Below are positions 1-13,200 of a stretch of DNA of 64,000 nucleotides, piece by piece. The position numbers and the translations under genes are program-made. Under the pieces are notes generated by a model, which worked only from the letters and a program-made list of their open reading frames with translations, was not told where the DNA came from and did not search any database. Origin of the DNA: Theristus sp. LFF4_11 (Eukaryota; Nematoda; Chromadorea; Monhysterida; Xyalidae); the NCBI GenBank assembly GCA_030248135.1, contig JASANC010004948.1:5001-69000 (forward strand), in the 5' to 3' direction. Within the stretch, counting starts at the first letter, position 1; each line of letters opens with the position of its first letter.

Positions 1-3000
1 AACATCACCGTGGACAACGTGCAGTTCTGGGAGAACTACAACGGCGCTGTCCTGCTCGACCACTTGTCGTCGAGCGGCGTCACATTGGTACAGTCGAACT
101 TCACACTGAATCGCGGTCGAATCATTCAGTTGGAGGATGTCGAGTCGGATAATCGTGTGCTGCTCAGCGGGAACTATTTTGCGCTGAATCTGCTGACGAA
201 TCACACGGACAACGAGGCGGTGCTCGATCTGCAGTTCGTCGGCAATGCGGCGGATAACACGATTCAGGTGGTGTGAAATGGGTAGTGCGTTAGACTGCAG
301 TCTGTGCGCTCGGGGGATCGAGCCCCGCCGAGGGGTGTATAGGCACTTAATGACAGAAAACTCGATGGGCGCCCTACTCAATGGTGTTCTGTACGCTTCT
401 CTGGGTTATCCCTGGTTAAAAACATCGCCTAAAAATCACAACAACAACAAATGGGAAAGAATGAAGACATTCAGATTCACCAGTTGCTTAGTCAGCCAAA
501 TCTTCTTGGTAACTCTGCTCAGTCTGCATAATCTGCTTTTTTCAGCAAAATCTGCTTAGTCAGCTAACGCTGCTCAGTCAGCAGAATCAGCTGAACCCTG
601 CTGAGTACAGTAACTCTGCTCAATCAGCCGAGAATCTTTTTCAGCCAACAGTCAGCTGAATTTAATTAGAAACACGAATGAAACAAAGTCCCCTCCGCTT
701 TACGACAAACCAATTTCTCCGATATTTGCAAAGAAATTTCATCAACTGGTTACATCCACATTTTTCAGATTTCTACCAGTGAATTCTTCAAGAACACCAT
801 GCCGAACATTCTCCGCTTAGCTGCACCGGCTGGCAATTTAGTCGACAACAGACTGGTATAGTCAAGAGCCGTCACTTTTAGATTTGCTTTTCTGCGGAAA
901 AAAATGTCTGAGTTATTCCAATCTTTGGTGTCGTGCAAGTCAAACAAGCCGGTTCTCACAAGTAAATACTACAACACAAATTCTATCATCAAACTGCAGG
1001 TGAACATATCGGACAATCAGTTTCTGGCCAACGCGGTGCCCGTGTCCGTGCGACTGTCGCATCTGCGCTCGGGAGTCGACATGCATCGGAATCGATTCCA
1101 GAATCCCGGCAGCATGTGCGAGTTGAAGGTATAGCTTGCTTATCAGAAGGTGTCAGACCCATATCGTCTGTTATGCAATTCAGAAACAGAAACAACAACA
1201 AAAACAGCAAAACCATTTCAGGTTGAGTCCGTTCCCACCAATGATGGCCACGGTTTGACAAAGGTTCATGCGTCGCACAATTACTGGAATGTTGACTCTG
1301 AGGCGGAGGTCCGTGAAACAGTTGCAAATGCCAGTTGCAGACGTTTCCAATCTTAATATTTTTAATCTCAGCGTCTGAACTCACCGCTGTTTCTTATGCA
1401 GGTCTCGCAACGAATCTGCTCCACCGAGCGCAACGCAGTTGAGTTCCGTCCATTCTTACGATTGGCGGATCTAAGTCAACTGACGATCGATGGTGCCACC
1501 AGTGTTGAGCCGGTGACGCCTGATAACAGTGAAGGTACACAAGTCCGGTGAAATGTTTGACAACATTCAGCAGTGGACAAATTAGAAAGACAAAACATTT
1601 TCAGTCCAAAAAGAAACCGATTAAAAGCCAGAACATGCGATAGTCTCCTGAGTACACAGAATGGATATGAAATTTAAAGTGCCTGACAGGCTCAAATAAG
1701 CAGACTGTAACTGTACGTTTTTCAGACAACAACCGTGGTCCAGACTCTGACGGCGGTTTCGGTGGTCGGATCACGGATCGCTCATTGGTGCTGGAGCCAA
1801 GCGAGCAGCCATTTCGAGTGACCAGATCACTGTTGATAGACGATGATGCGACCCTGACAATAAAGGCCGGCACAAGATTGGTGTTTCTGAGGAATCGCGG
1901 CCTCAGGGTCAAAGGTAAAAAAATCTTTAAAAGAAAGTGACAGGTACAAGCATTCTGTAACCAGTATACGGCAGGTTTAAAGAAACACAGCGAGCATAAA
2001 ATTCAGCTTGAGATTCAATAAAACATCACAGGTCGACTTGTCGTTCGAGGCACCGAGGCGAATCCGGTGATTTTTACGGGAGACGAAGGACAATCGTGGA
2101 ACGGGTTGATCTTTGACAATAATTGTAATACAGAATCTTTTTACTTGACTTTTTCTCCACTTTAGATTGTGGTGCAGAAATTCCTGCGTTATTACTGTTG
2201 TTTTATGTTAAGACAAGATATGTCGCTCGACCTAAACATAAAACAGCATATAACGCAAACATACATACGACATCAAATTGTTTCTCCTGCAATCAAGTCT
2301 GTCTATTAGAAATCCTCACTCCAAAAAAGTTATTCACTTATATTCACTCCATCTTATTTACTCTTATTTTTAGTGGCATCAAGCGACTCCTTGGTGGAAC
2401 ATGCGCGCATCGAGCACGCGCTCGACGGGTTGCTGATCAATTCGCCAAGAGTTCGAATTGCGCACGTCGGTGTACGACACAGTGAACGAACGGGTATCTG
2501 AATGTAACGCATGTTTGTTTAGACCTGTCACTTTTGTGTCGCCGGATAGCAGAACATGCAAAACGTTGGCAATGACCCCAACAAGAACAGTGTATCAGGA
2601 TTGGTTCGAAATCAACCCATTTTGTGGCTAAATATCGCTTCTTGCATGCAACCCCGCTCACGTTCTTCATGGATTCTGCAAAAAGGGACAGGTTTAAACG
2701 GACATTCTGCAACTGATAAAGTCTTTCGGTAAACGAGACTTTCTACTGACAGCGAACAAACAATCAAAATATCAAAAGATTTTCTCCCTGCTTCGCTTTG
2801 TGACACTGAAAACCATTCTCCAGCCTCCACACTCGATTCATTATAACGTCAGGCTTTCACTTTGTGGGCTGCGAACCAACACACTGCCGGACACTGCTAT
2901 TTCCTCGGTTTCGCCCCGGTAATTATATTTGAAATTTCAAATCGTCAACCTGATTCAGGCATGTTCATCGGCGCGAACAGCGGCAGTCACGTTGATCTCG

Positions 3001-6000
3001 GCGACTCCGAGGTGACGAACTCGCACGGGACAGGCGTCACGGTCGCGGACAGACAGGAGCCGCTGCGGCTGGCGAACGTGCGCCTCATTCAGCCGGCGAC
3101 AACCGGCGTCGACTTCGAGGGCAACACCGGCGATGTGACGCTGACGAACATTCACGTATGCGAGGGAGCACTGGTCGAACGATGAATTGGCGAACTTGCC
3201 GAATCAAATTTGGTTTAGGACTGTTGTTGCTGTTGTTGTTGTTGTTGTGGGCGATTTTGGGCGATGGATATTACCCCTCTGTCATGCCAAAGCGTTTTTA
3301 TTTATTCCAGGTGCTAGGCGCTAACCATTACGGAATCGTCGTTGGCCACCGACCTCTGCGTATTCACCAGGTTGGAAAATTTGATTTACAACTGTCGCAG
3401 TATACGTTTTTTCCTTGCAGAAACAACAGAAGGAACGAAACAAATTAAGAAGAAAGAGCTAGAAGGAAAAATACCGTCTCTGGAAATTGCTCGTTGCTTT
3501 GCTGATTCGAAAATCATCAAAGTTTCATCAAATTCAAATAAAAAACCGCAGGTGCACGTGACCTACTGCACGTTCGCCAACCAACAGCGGGGTCAAGCTG
3601 CGTTGGTGATAAATGTCGCGCAATACGAACGAGTCATTGTGGTCAACAACACGTTCACGGACAACCTGGTGCCGAGCGTAGAACTGACGCTGGAGTGTAA
3701 CGTGAATTTGGTAAGGGAAATGTTATGTATGTCGTGAAGTTTTCAAAAAAACATTTTTAAAAGTCGAGGTGTCTCGGGCGCGGTGTCCGTGTCCCGGAAA
3801 TAAAATTGGCCCAAATAGCCGAATGTGGTCTGATTTCCGAGACACCACGCAGGACACCCCAGGTGAACAGGACACCGGACCCACACTCATCAAAAATCAA
3901 AGCACCCTGGAAAGCAAAAAGTTCCCATTCCAGCCGGTGCCGGAACTGCAGTTCATCGAGAACCACCTTGAGCGCTGCGACAACAGCGTCGTCGCCATCC
4001 AGCTCGCCCACTGTGTCCGTGCCGACGTCAGTCGCAACCGACTGTTGAACAACAATCCGAGTTTTCGGTTCGGCGCGCTGAAAATCCGCACCGAGCCGGC
4101 GAATGGACAGACGGGCCGTTTTGTGCTGGCGCTGAGCGAAAACGAACTGAGGGGCAACGCGGGCGATTATGCAGTCTATGTGCAGCCGATGGCGATGTAT
4201 GAGTTCCAGGTAAGGTATAGTGCGTTTGTTGAAACCTGTTACACCTTTTTTTCACAGAAATGCAGACGCTATGCGGAACTTCAATGGATCACAGTGAAAA
4301 TAACAAATAGGCGTTGGCTTTAGGTTGCTGCAAATAAACAGCCATTTATGGCCGACTTGCAAACGCCGAGGCCGTTCTTTTGTCTTTTTTTGCGAGTTCT
4401 GTATTCTGCGGAAAAAGCAACAGATTAAAACGAACACACTGTAGTGTGGTCTGATCACACGCAGGTTTTTTTCTTTTTTATCACTCCAATCTCGTGAGTA
4501 AAATGGCTGTCAAACCCTATTTCAGGGCATCTTCACGGCGAACATTCTGAAAGGCAATCGGAATCGGCGTGCCACGCTGATCGCAGGTTGGTGTTGTCAA
4601 GGAAACAATTTTTTTCAAATCGCTAAGTTCGAAATTCTTTTTTAAAAGTTTTTCCCTCATTTCGAAGTTGCAAAATTCAATTTATCGAAATCAGTTTCGA
4701 TCTCCGAAAGTTCATACATTAAGAAGAGCTACCGCTTGACCCGTTTTCCACAAGACCAGACAAGTATGACAAGACGGGACCAAGCCGTAGCCACACGAGT
4801 AGTATACTACGAGCGCAATATTACTTTTTTCTCTGTTACTGATTGAAGCGAATTTGCTGTTTTCCAAACTCTGAACTTTCCCGATATGAACCACCAGTCG
4901 CTCGACCACCCAACGCGGCCCGTGTTTTTCCAAACCACCCGGATATCTCGGTTTTGCCTTCCAAAAGCGTTCGATCACGTTTATACTTGTTCGCTTCACA
5001 CATTTTAACCCGGTTTTTAGTGCAAATGTTGTTTTATTCTCAGTTTGCTTTTACATGTGAAGCGTCCGGCGCAAATGCGGCATTATTCACAGGCTGTTTT
5101 CACCATGACTTACCCAAATCTCATTCAGTGAAAATAAAACGCAGTTTTGCTGTTTATCAAGCTTTTCAAGCAGTTTTTATTATGAATAAGCCTTATCTCT
5201 TGTAAATCTTGTCAGCTGCGGACTGCGGAAGAGGAGAAAACAGGAGGTATCAATGTTAAACGGCTTTACTGGATTTCTTCGGGACAAATACGGGATAGAT
5301 GAAAGGTCTACATCTTCAGAAGTTACGCCAAAAAGGCACAATGGTCAATTACAAATTGTTTACTGCTGAGCCGTATTTGCGAATGGAATGAAACGCTATA
5401 TTTAGCTTTGGAACGCTGAAGACGCGACGCGCGCGCAAGCTTGTAAGATAGTATTTCTTCGCCGCTTTTCCACGCAGCTTGACACATTTATCGGCGCATC
5501 TAATGTATATTTCCGTCGCACTTTTCCATCGGCGCTAGTTGAGTCAAATATAGCCAGCATGGGCGCGTGGCGTAAGGAATCATTAATTATAATCATTTTG
5601 ATAAGTGCGCAGAAAACTAACCTTGGTTTAGACCTCAGCATAGCTTACATAGAACGACAATTGAAAAAAGTCACATCAGAAAACGACAATAACTATTAAT
5701 GAACGGTATGCGCCGGCTCCAAGGAATGAAAGTAACTCCAATGCGTAACAATCGTTAGTTAGAACCGCCCACTACAATGGCATAAAAGGCAGCGACCCGT
5801 ATGGCCCAAGGGTTCACTTGCTCCATTCCGCCTGCCCAGTAAAACTAGCATCCGACCTCACACTCCTACCGGCGGCGCGGACTCCACTCCGAGCACCTGA
5901 ACAGGACCGATCTACCCCGATAAGTTCAACACCAACCAAGCTTCACTTTAACAGTCTCAAAAATGCTACAGTACGTGCGCCGAGGGGTAGTATGTAATTA

Positions 6001-7204
6001 TCTTTGAGCTTTACAGATTTTAAACACCTTAACCTTTTCATATTCCAGTTCCATCTTTATCCGCCACGCATAGCAAAGGGTTTGTTGTTTTGCTTCGTTT
6101 CCGTTCACTGCGATCTCACGTGACGTCAGTGGGCAGCGACTTTATTGCTCACCAGATGCCCGCCGCATTCCGCCTGTCGAGTGTTCCGCTGAAGAACTGC
6201 TGATTCAAAAAATGATCATTCTCCAAAACTGTAACTGATGCAAAAAAAAGAAAGAGCGGCATATTGCGTCGCAGAAGGCACCACGGAAGAAAGGCAAGAA
6301 CTGAAGCAGCACCAGCAACCAGAGGTGCACTTTTGTAACATTTTTGGCAACTGGTTAAACTGAATGATTTGTGTTCGGAGGAATCAATCATGTCAGTGTT
6401 TTAGTGTGTAGCAATTACATATATGTATGATGTGTCAACCAATCTTTCAATGTTGTATGTTTGAATTACTGATCCGACTCAGACAGCACAATTGCCTTGC
6501 TTTGCTACCGGGTAGGAAATAAAAAAACATAAGTGTTTGACAATGTTGCGCGAAGCACAAATTTATTAGCCGATTACTGCTTTCATGTTTTAAAATTTGG
6601 TCGTTAGAACTGATGATTTGTTCGACTGACTGCTCCAAATTTGGGGTAACCTGGTAGATGATTTGGGAGCAAATTGAAAACCTTGTGACCAAACAATACA
6701 TTGCAATGCATTACAACCTGGCGTCATACTACCCATTTGAAGAAACTGTAAAAAGTCTGATCTTATTTAATTTACAATTGATAATTTATTTTACATTTTA
6801 ATTCACAATTTAACTTGCTGTGAACAAAACTAGAAATTAAAATCGAAATGGTGAAAGCCTGGCTGGTCAAGCAATTATTGGTATCATAGGTCATATCTGT
6901 TCGGAAGGTTCACCGTTTGGGAAGCGGCAAATTCGCTTCAGTAACAGAAAGAAAAAGTATCGCGCTCTTACCACACGTCTCGTGTCAAACCTGCTCTGTA
7001 AACTGCAAGCACCACAAGCACGCACAGGCTCACCAATCTACGACATCAACTACAACGAATTCGTGAACCCGCGGTCAGTGTACGAAATCGAGGTCGAATA
7101 CAACGACATCACAACATTGGATGCCACCAACAATTATTGGGGGCTCGAGACAGAGCGGGAAGTGAGGCAGCGCATTTTGGATGGCGCCACCATTCCAACG
7201 AGAG
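1..7204 (+). CDS. Exons 1-13 of the giant gene: right-handed beta-helix (pectin-lyase-like) repeats
   Basis: Exons: 1-267, 1000-1128, 1222-1320, 1402-1534, 1726-1914, 2032-2124, 2374-2493, 2959-3155, 3311-3370, 3552-3710, 3934-4209, 4526-4586, 7028-7204. The first ~653 residues of the visible protein are short turns rich in Asn, Val and Ile, of the N-x-F / V-x-x-N type (for example [34 protein letters not shown]), as in parallel beta-helices. Two landmark motifs close units: [14 protein letters not shown] (exon 3) and [14 protein letters not shown] (exon 13). Each continues into a Phe-Pro-Phe-Leu type end, in exon 4 and exon 14. Exon 6 has [20 protein letters not shown], typical of a capping turn in bark-like proteins. 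Function is inferred only from this resemblance. The donor after exon 3 (GTTGCA) is weak but gives the only open continuation. Confidence 0.8.
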
Positions 7205-10200
7205 GTAGAGAGTCTTTCTCTAGACCCTGCACAAACGTGGAGATTGTTTTCGATTTGTCTCAGAGCAGAGTGCCTAATCTGAGAACCGCACATTTGCTGG
7301 TAACACAATGTCGCACAGTTACAAACAAACACACAGGCACACATTCGTTATACACAATGAGCGTGCGCGTCGGCGCGACATACAATGTACGTTTTTGTTC
7401 AAGTGTGCCTGTGTGTTTGTTTGTGACTGAGCAGTAAACCTCATGCTAAATAACTGCAAGGTCAGGAAGAAATAGCTCTTTAATTTTAATGGCTGTAAAC
7501 TGTAAGAGTCTGTTAGACTTTTTTGTACGCCGCCCGACCGGTTTTGGCAAACTGAATTTACCTGATTTTCAGGAATCGTCAACTTTGTGCCATTCCTGAC
7601 GCACGACCACCCTGATGTTTCACCATCCACATCCGTCTCAACCAATCAGCCTCCTTCTGTCAACTGCGTCACGGATAATGACGACTGCGGTGAACATGGA
7701 CTCTGCAACGGTATGCGTAAACACGGAGAAAAAGGGACGAACACTATTCGAATCCACACTTTTCCGACCAACTTTTATCAGATGAAATTTTTTTAGAAAG
7801 TTCTTTATAATGTTCTCAAAAAAGTCATTTCAGAAAACGGCCAGTGCATCTGCGAGACTGGTTACACGGGAGATTCTTGTGAAGTGCCAATTTGTGCAGA
7901 GAATTGCAACCTGAACGGAAGATGCGTCGCGCCAAACCGTTGCAGTTGTTTTCAGGTGTGCAGAAACTTTGATTCTGACAAATGATTGGGTTTGCTTTGA
8001 AGACAGTTGATACTAAAATGTTATCGCTTTCGGTCGTCTGTTTTGCTGCTTATCACAGAATATGTGATGATTGAAAAACACTAACTGAAAAAAATGCACG
8101 GCTTTCATACAACGACTTTACAGTTTTGCTATTTTTAGGGTTGGTCCGGCGCAGACTGCAGTGTTGCATCGTGTTCCGATGTTGCTGAATGCAGTGGCCA
8201 TGGGAAATGCGTGTCACTGAATGAATGCGAATGCGACACAGGCTTCAGAGGTTGGAGATGTGAAAAGTTCAAGTTACTCACACGATTCTTCCTTGATCCT
8301 CGAATCCTGCACTCCTTGTGATTTCAGGCACCGATTGCAGCGAGCAACTCTGCACGGAGGACTCCTGCGGTGAACACGGACGCTGCGACACGAGAAGTGG
8401 ACGGTGCAACTGTGAACGGGGGTGGAGTGGTGCTGCGTGTGACACGGTATTATGGTCGTGATCATGATTTTCTTGAAACCTGAATAAATTAGACGGGATT
8501 TTTAAAATTGAGTCGAACTGTTTTTTTATTTATCCAATTCCCTTTGCTTTGCAATATTTCTCTTGATACTTTGATCGTGCAGTGCACTAGCCAACTTTGC
8601 AGTAGTCATAGTCCTAACAGGAACCAGCAACGACATATGAACGACCATAAAAACTGTACCCCATGTACCGTATTACCTCTATTAAACCCCCCCAAACCCC
8701 CCAAAAAACCCCCCCCCCAAACCCCCCAAAACCCCGGGGGGGAAAAAGGAAATGATGAACTTTGCTACCAAAGGCCCCCAAATGGATGAGTTAATGGTAA
8801 TTTCATTACAAAAGGCTGTTGTAAAAGGACATTTCATGTAGAGTAGAAGTGCCATGGAAGGTATTTCGCCATTGAACCAGGGGGGGGAATGTTGTGTTTT
8901 TGCAGTGCCCTTGCGAACTGTAACAATCGTGGCATCTGCGTTGCTCCCGCTGTTTGCCGATGTTTCACGGGAAGAGTGGGCGCAGACTGCGGGCAGTGTT
9001 TGGCGGGAGACTGTGAGGATGAAAGTGAAGGCTGTCCGGAACGATGCATCCATGGCCGATGTGAACAGGGTCAGCTGATTAGGGGCTGTATTTGAGTTTT
9101 TGTTGTTGGTGGAGAACAAAAGAGTTCATTGGACATTCCCACAGCACCAAACCGGACCTAGTGAACAATTTTACCGTTTGTTTTTATTTCAGTTCGGGTC
9201 TCCGAACTACATGCTGTTCAAACAATTTCATCGGAGTTTCCTGCTTTTTCGCGAAATAAAATGGATGGATATGGATGGATTTCAGGAGCTTGCGTTTGCG
9301 ACGCCCCATGGACGGGCCCCCAATGCAGCCGCTGTCTGCCCGCGTTCGCAGATCGGTGCGCTGCTACACCTCAATTGTACTACGTGCTTCCGCAGGCGGT
9401 GCCGGTTTCGAGGGACACGGACACGTTCACAACGGAGATTAGAGCGATTGGCCGACATCTGACCAGGTTCGTCTACTGATTTACAAATCGAATTTTCTGA
9501 TTTTTTTGGTGGCTAACGGGACGCTTAGCCGTTCACGCACAGCCGCACTAAAACCAACGAGTTTGGTGTCCTCTCAACTAGCTGTCGAGCGCAACTACTT
9601 TGTTGACTTACTGTAAAGTTTGGCATGTAAGGTTCCTCCCACTTATAAGACATCCACCAGAAAGTAGGCGGAGCATCATATGGCGGGAAACTAAAAAAAT
9701 CAAAATTTTGAATTGGTGGAAATTCCACCTTGTTTATAAAGCTCGGACTTCCTAATCTTTGCTTTATAAGACTTGCTCGCACTTAAAAGGTTGTCACACA
9801 AAAGTCCATTATTTTCAGAAATTTTTGATTTTCAAATTTATATAAGGAGACGTTATGTGCAAGACTTTACGGTATATCTCGACATGAATAATTCCTGACA
9901 GCCATTCTCTCTCCCGTTTGCAGTCCACAACCCGGCGGTGCGGACTACTCGTGTCGCCTTGTGTCGTCAGGCACCACGGCCGGTCGTTGGCTGACGCACG
10001 CGTCCGTCCGCTGTCCGCAGATTCCGTTGATTCTCGGCAGACACAAGTTCGAGTTGATCGACCCTCGCGCGAGAGTCGTTCGAACGCCGAGTGGAGTCGC
10101 GGTAATTGCTGTCTCATGACACAAAAAACAAAAATCAACAGAAAACAGTTTTTCTCAGTGTTTCAGTCAGGGGCTGATGCGGTCCACGGAGTACGGTATC

Positions 10201-13200
10201 TCTGCCGTATTCTGTCTTGACACGATCTCGCTTTTGTATCATTTTTATTGGGAATCAATTGGAAGTGAAACCGAATCGAATAGTGAGCAAAACTCGAATA
10301 GTCTTCAGATCAATCAGTGGGAGATCGGTAATCGTGTCTCGTGCGTGGATCAGATTCGGCCAAAATTCGGTAGACATGGTACTCGGGTCTTTAGCTAAAG
10401 ACAGGAGTAATGATGTCACTTCGAAAAAGCTATACGAACAAAACTATCAAAGCAAAATTATAGATAACAAATTTATAAAGTCGAATTAAAAAAAAAACAC
10501 TTCAGCCGTCACTGGTCGTCTATCGACCGTGCGCGCCGGATTTCTGCATCACGCACGGCTCTTGCGTTCAAGGGAAATGCGTCTGCGACCGTGGGTTCGC
10601 GGAAGAGACGCAATGCGCTGATTTGATTCTGGATGGACCAAAAATCGACGAACACTTTCTGGCCACAACTGCAAATGAAGGCCAACCGTATCGGGCGAAA
10701 CTTAGGACAAACGATGTGCGTTTGATTCATTCATTCATTCATTCATTTTATTTCGCAAGAATGCGGGATGCTACGCTAAAACTGTTAAGACAGCATGAGA
10801 TACGGAGACCCGAGTTGATTGTGGGATAAATTGAGTGATGTTTTGATTGATTGATCGGTTGACTGATTGATTGACTGATTGATTGATTGATTGATTGATC
10901 GATTGACTGATTGACTACTGAATTTTTAGAATACACCAGTAACCTGGTCGCTGTTAGCTGGCCCGCCGGGCATGCGTGTCGACCCCGCACGGGAATTAGT
11001 TCTTTGGGACTTCCCTGTTGGCACTACTGTTCCCGTACGGGTACAAGTAGAGGCACGTTCAGGGAAAGGGTCCGATAGAGCCAGTTGGGAAATCAAGGTA
11101 CCGATCACTTATAAAGTGGTCTTCGATCCACTGGCGATGGTGAATGCAACCGTGACACCGGGACAACCTATATGGATCAAAGGTATAGTAAGAACTTTTG
11201 TAAGCGCTTATAATTTTGTTGGTTTACTTAAAAAATGATTTTTACAAAGCACTTTTAGTCATATCAAACTTTTGCTGTTTAAAAAAAACACAATTGACGG
11301 CTGTTATCTCAGGTCGCATCATGTTCAACGCGAATGCGCCAGTTCTGCCAATGGCACCAGTTGACGTCCGTCTGCACGGGTCGCCAACTGGCAAGCTTCT
11401 TTGGCGTCAAACGGTCATGGCGAGACGGGCGCAAATTGACACGCAAGTGCTGCTGCCCGCCAATCTCGTTTTGCCAGCTGACAGTGATTTGTTGTTGGTT
11501 GGTTTTGAAAAAATTAGCCCCCAAAACCGCGGTTTGGGAAATTCAAAAATACCAAACTCCAGATCGACGTTTAGTAGAATAGATGGACAACTGAGCGCCA
11601 CGTGAGGCCCTGCCACGAGGAACACAGTCTCTATGCTACGCTCTGTCCTGTAAAGTATGAATGATCTGAAATCCATTTTTATTTCAGTTGCTTCTGAATA
11701 CCCGAACGGTTTTGAATCCATAGTTTTGCCGAAACCACCAGTCTTTGATTAGTTGGGGGTTGACAGTAATTAAGGGTGAGGCAGTGACACGTTGTGGTGC
11801 ACCAAATCCAGCCATTTTCTTTCAGGTGGTCACCCATCCAGGCACACCATTGCTACCCGTGCCAACCGACTCTGCACAAGCGCAATCAGTGAAATTAGCA
11901 GATTTCTCATTTGGAACGTCAGGAATGCGGGATATTTTGCTTGAAACTGACGCTATAAACGTTGAGGTCGCAGTTGAGCTGCGGAATTCTGGCCGCACCG
12001 CATTGAGTGGGCTGAGTGTTGGGGTGAGAGCTGTTCTGTTTAGCATTAATGAATTTTCGAATTCCGTTTTGATTCACGCTGGAAGAAATTGCACTAATTC
12101 AGTAATGTTGCACTGTCACAAACAAACACACAGGCACACACGCGATGTATGTGCGAACAGCAAGGCCGCATGTGTGCTTGTGTGTCTGTTTGTGGTTGTG
12201 TCTGTCTCAGACTTGGACGTATCACTTCTTTTCTCCCTGTATTCAGCAAAAAACCAAATTCCATTTTTACAGATTCTCGCAATCGAGCAACCGAATACCA
12301 CAAATGACATCACCGCATCTCTGGTCACTTCTCCACCCAGCACCGTGCAGCCGGGGCAAACTGTCGTCTTGAAATTCTCCATCACCAACCTCCCACCTGG
12401 GTCAAATGAGATTCCCGTTTCAATTTTGGCCAGTTTCACCAGCCCGCCAATCAGCAGAATGAGCCAAGTTTTGCTGAAACGTCAGTTCCCCGGTTTCAAA
12501 ATTGTGGCCGAGCCAAAAACGCTCGACTTTGTGTATGCCGTTGGCGCTACGTCACCTGTGGAACAGGTAAAGTGTAACCGAGTGAACCTGTCACTTTATT
12601 CGCAGGGTGCAGGATGCACGAAATTTTGAATGAGAAAAAAAGTTCTATAGATCGGGGTTGGTGGAGATAAGAGATATGGTTTGAACCTATTTTTGGGTAC
12701 GGTTATTTGTTTGTCTCACTCCCGAACTCACTCTTGTTTCATTCAAGTCTTTCAAGTCTCCACTCAACCAAGCGATCAACCGAACCTTTTTCCAGCTCAC
12801 CATCACCAACATCGGTCAACAGTCCACCGGTCCCCTGAAGATTCACCTTCCATCCAACAGCGCCGTGTTCCTCACCTCCGAATCAGCGCAGCTCGATTTG
12901 AACGCCAACCAATCAGCGTTGCTATTGTTCTCCGTCCTCCCAACCAATCAGCGACTACCGTCCAATGCTAAGCTATCCTTTGTCACTGTCACCGGCCAAT
13001 CAGCGCTCGACCTACCATATTCAGTTCGTATTCTGACCAACCAACGACCGAGCACAATTCGAGTGTTTATACGCGATGAAATCTCGGCAGCCAATCAGCG
13101 TGCAGCGCTGGTTACTGATGTTGAGGTGACACTGATGAATCCGAAAACGGGAGCCTCAGACACGCAGTTCTCTGAAAGCTCTTCTGGTGAGGATATTTGG

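Noticed and set aside
4700..5700. Nested gene within intron 12
   Set aside because: Several 80-120 codon frames exist but none has paired splice sites, motif content or GC shift like the flanking exons.
8581..8640. Extra EGF exon beginning after GTGCAG at 8582
   Set aside because: The first residues look EGF-like, but no usable donor follows before the MITE and including it breaks the phase. At most it is a decayed or fortuitous resemblance to exon 18.
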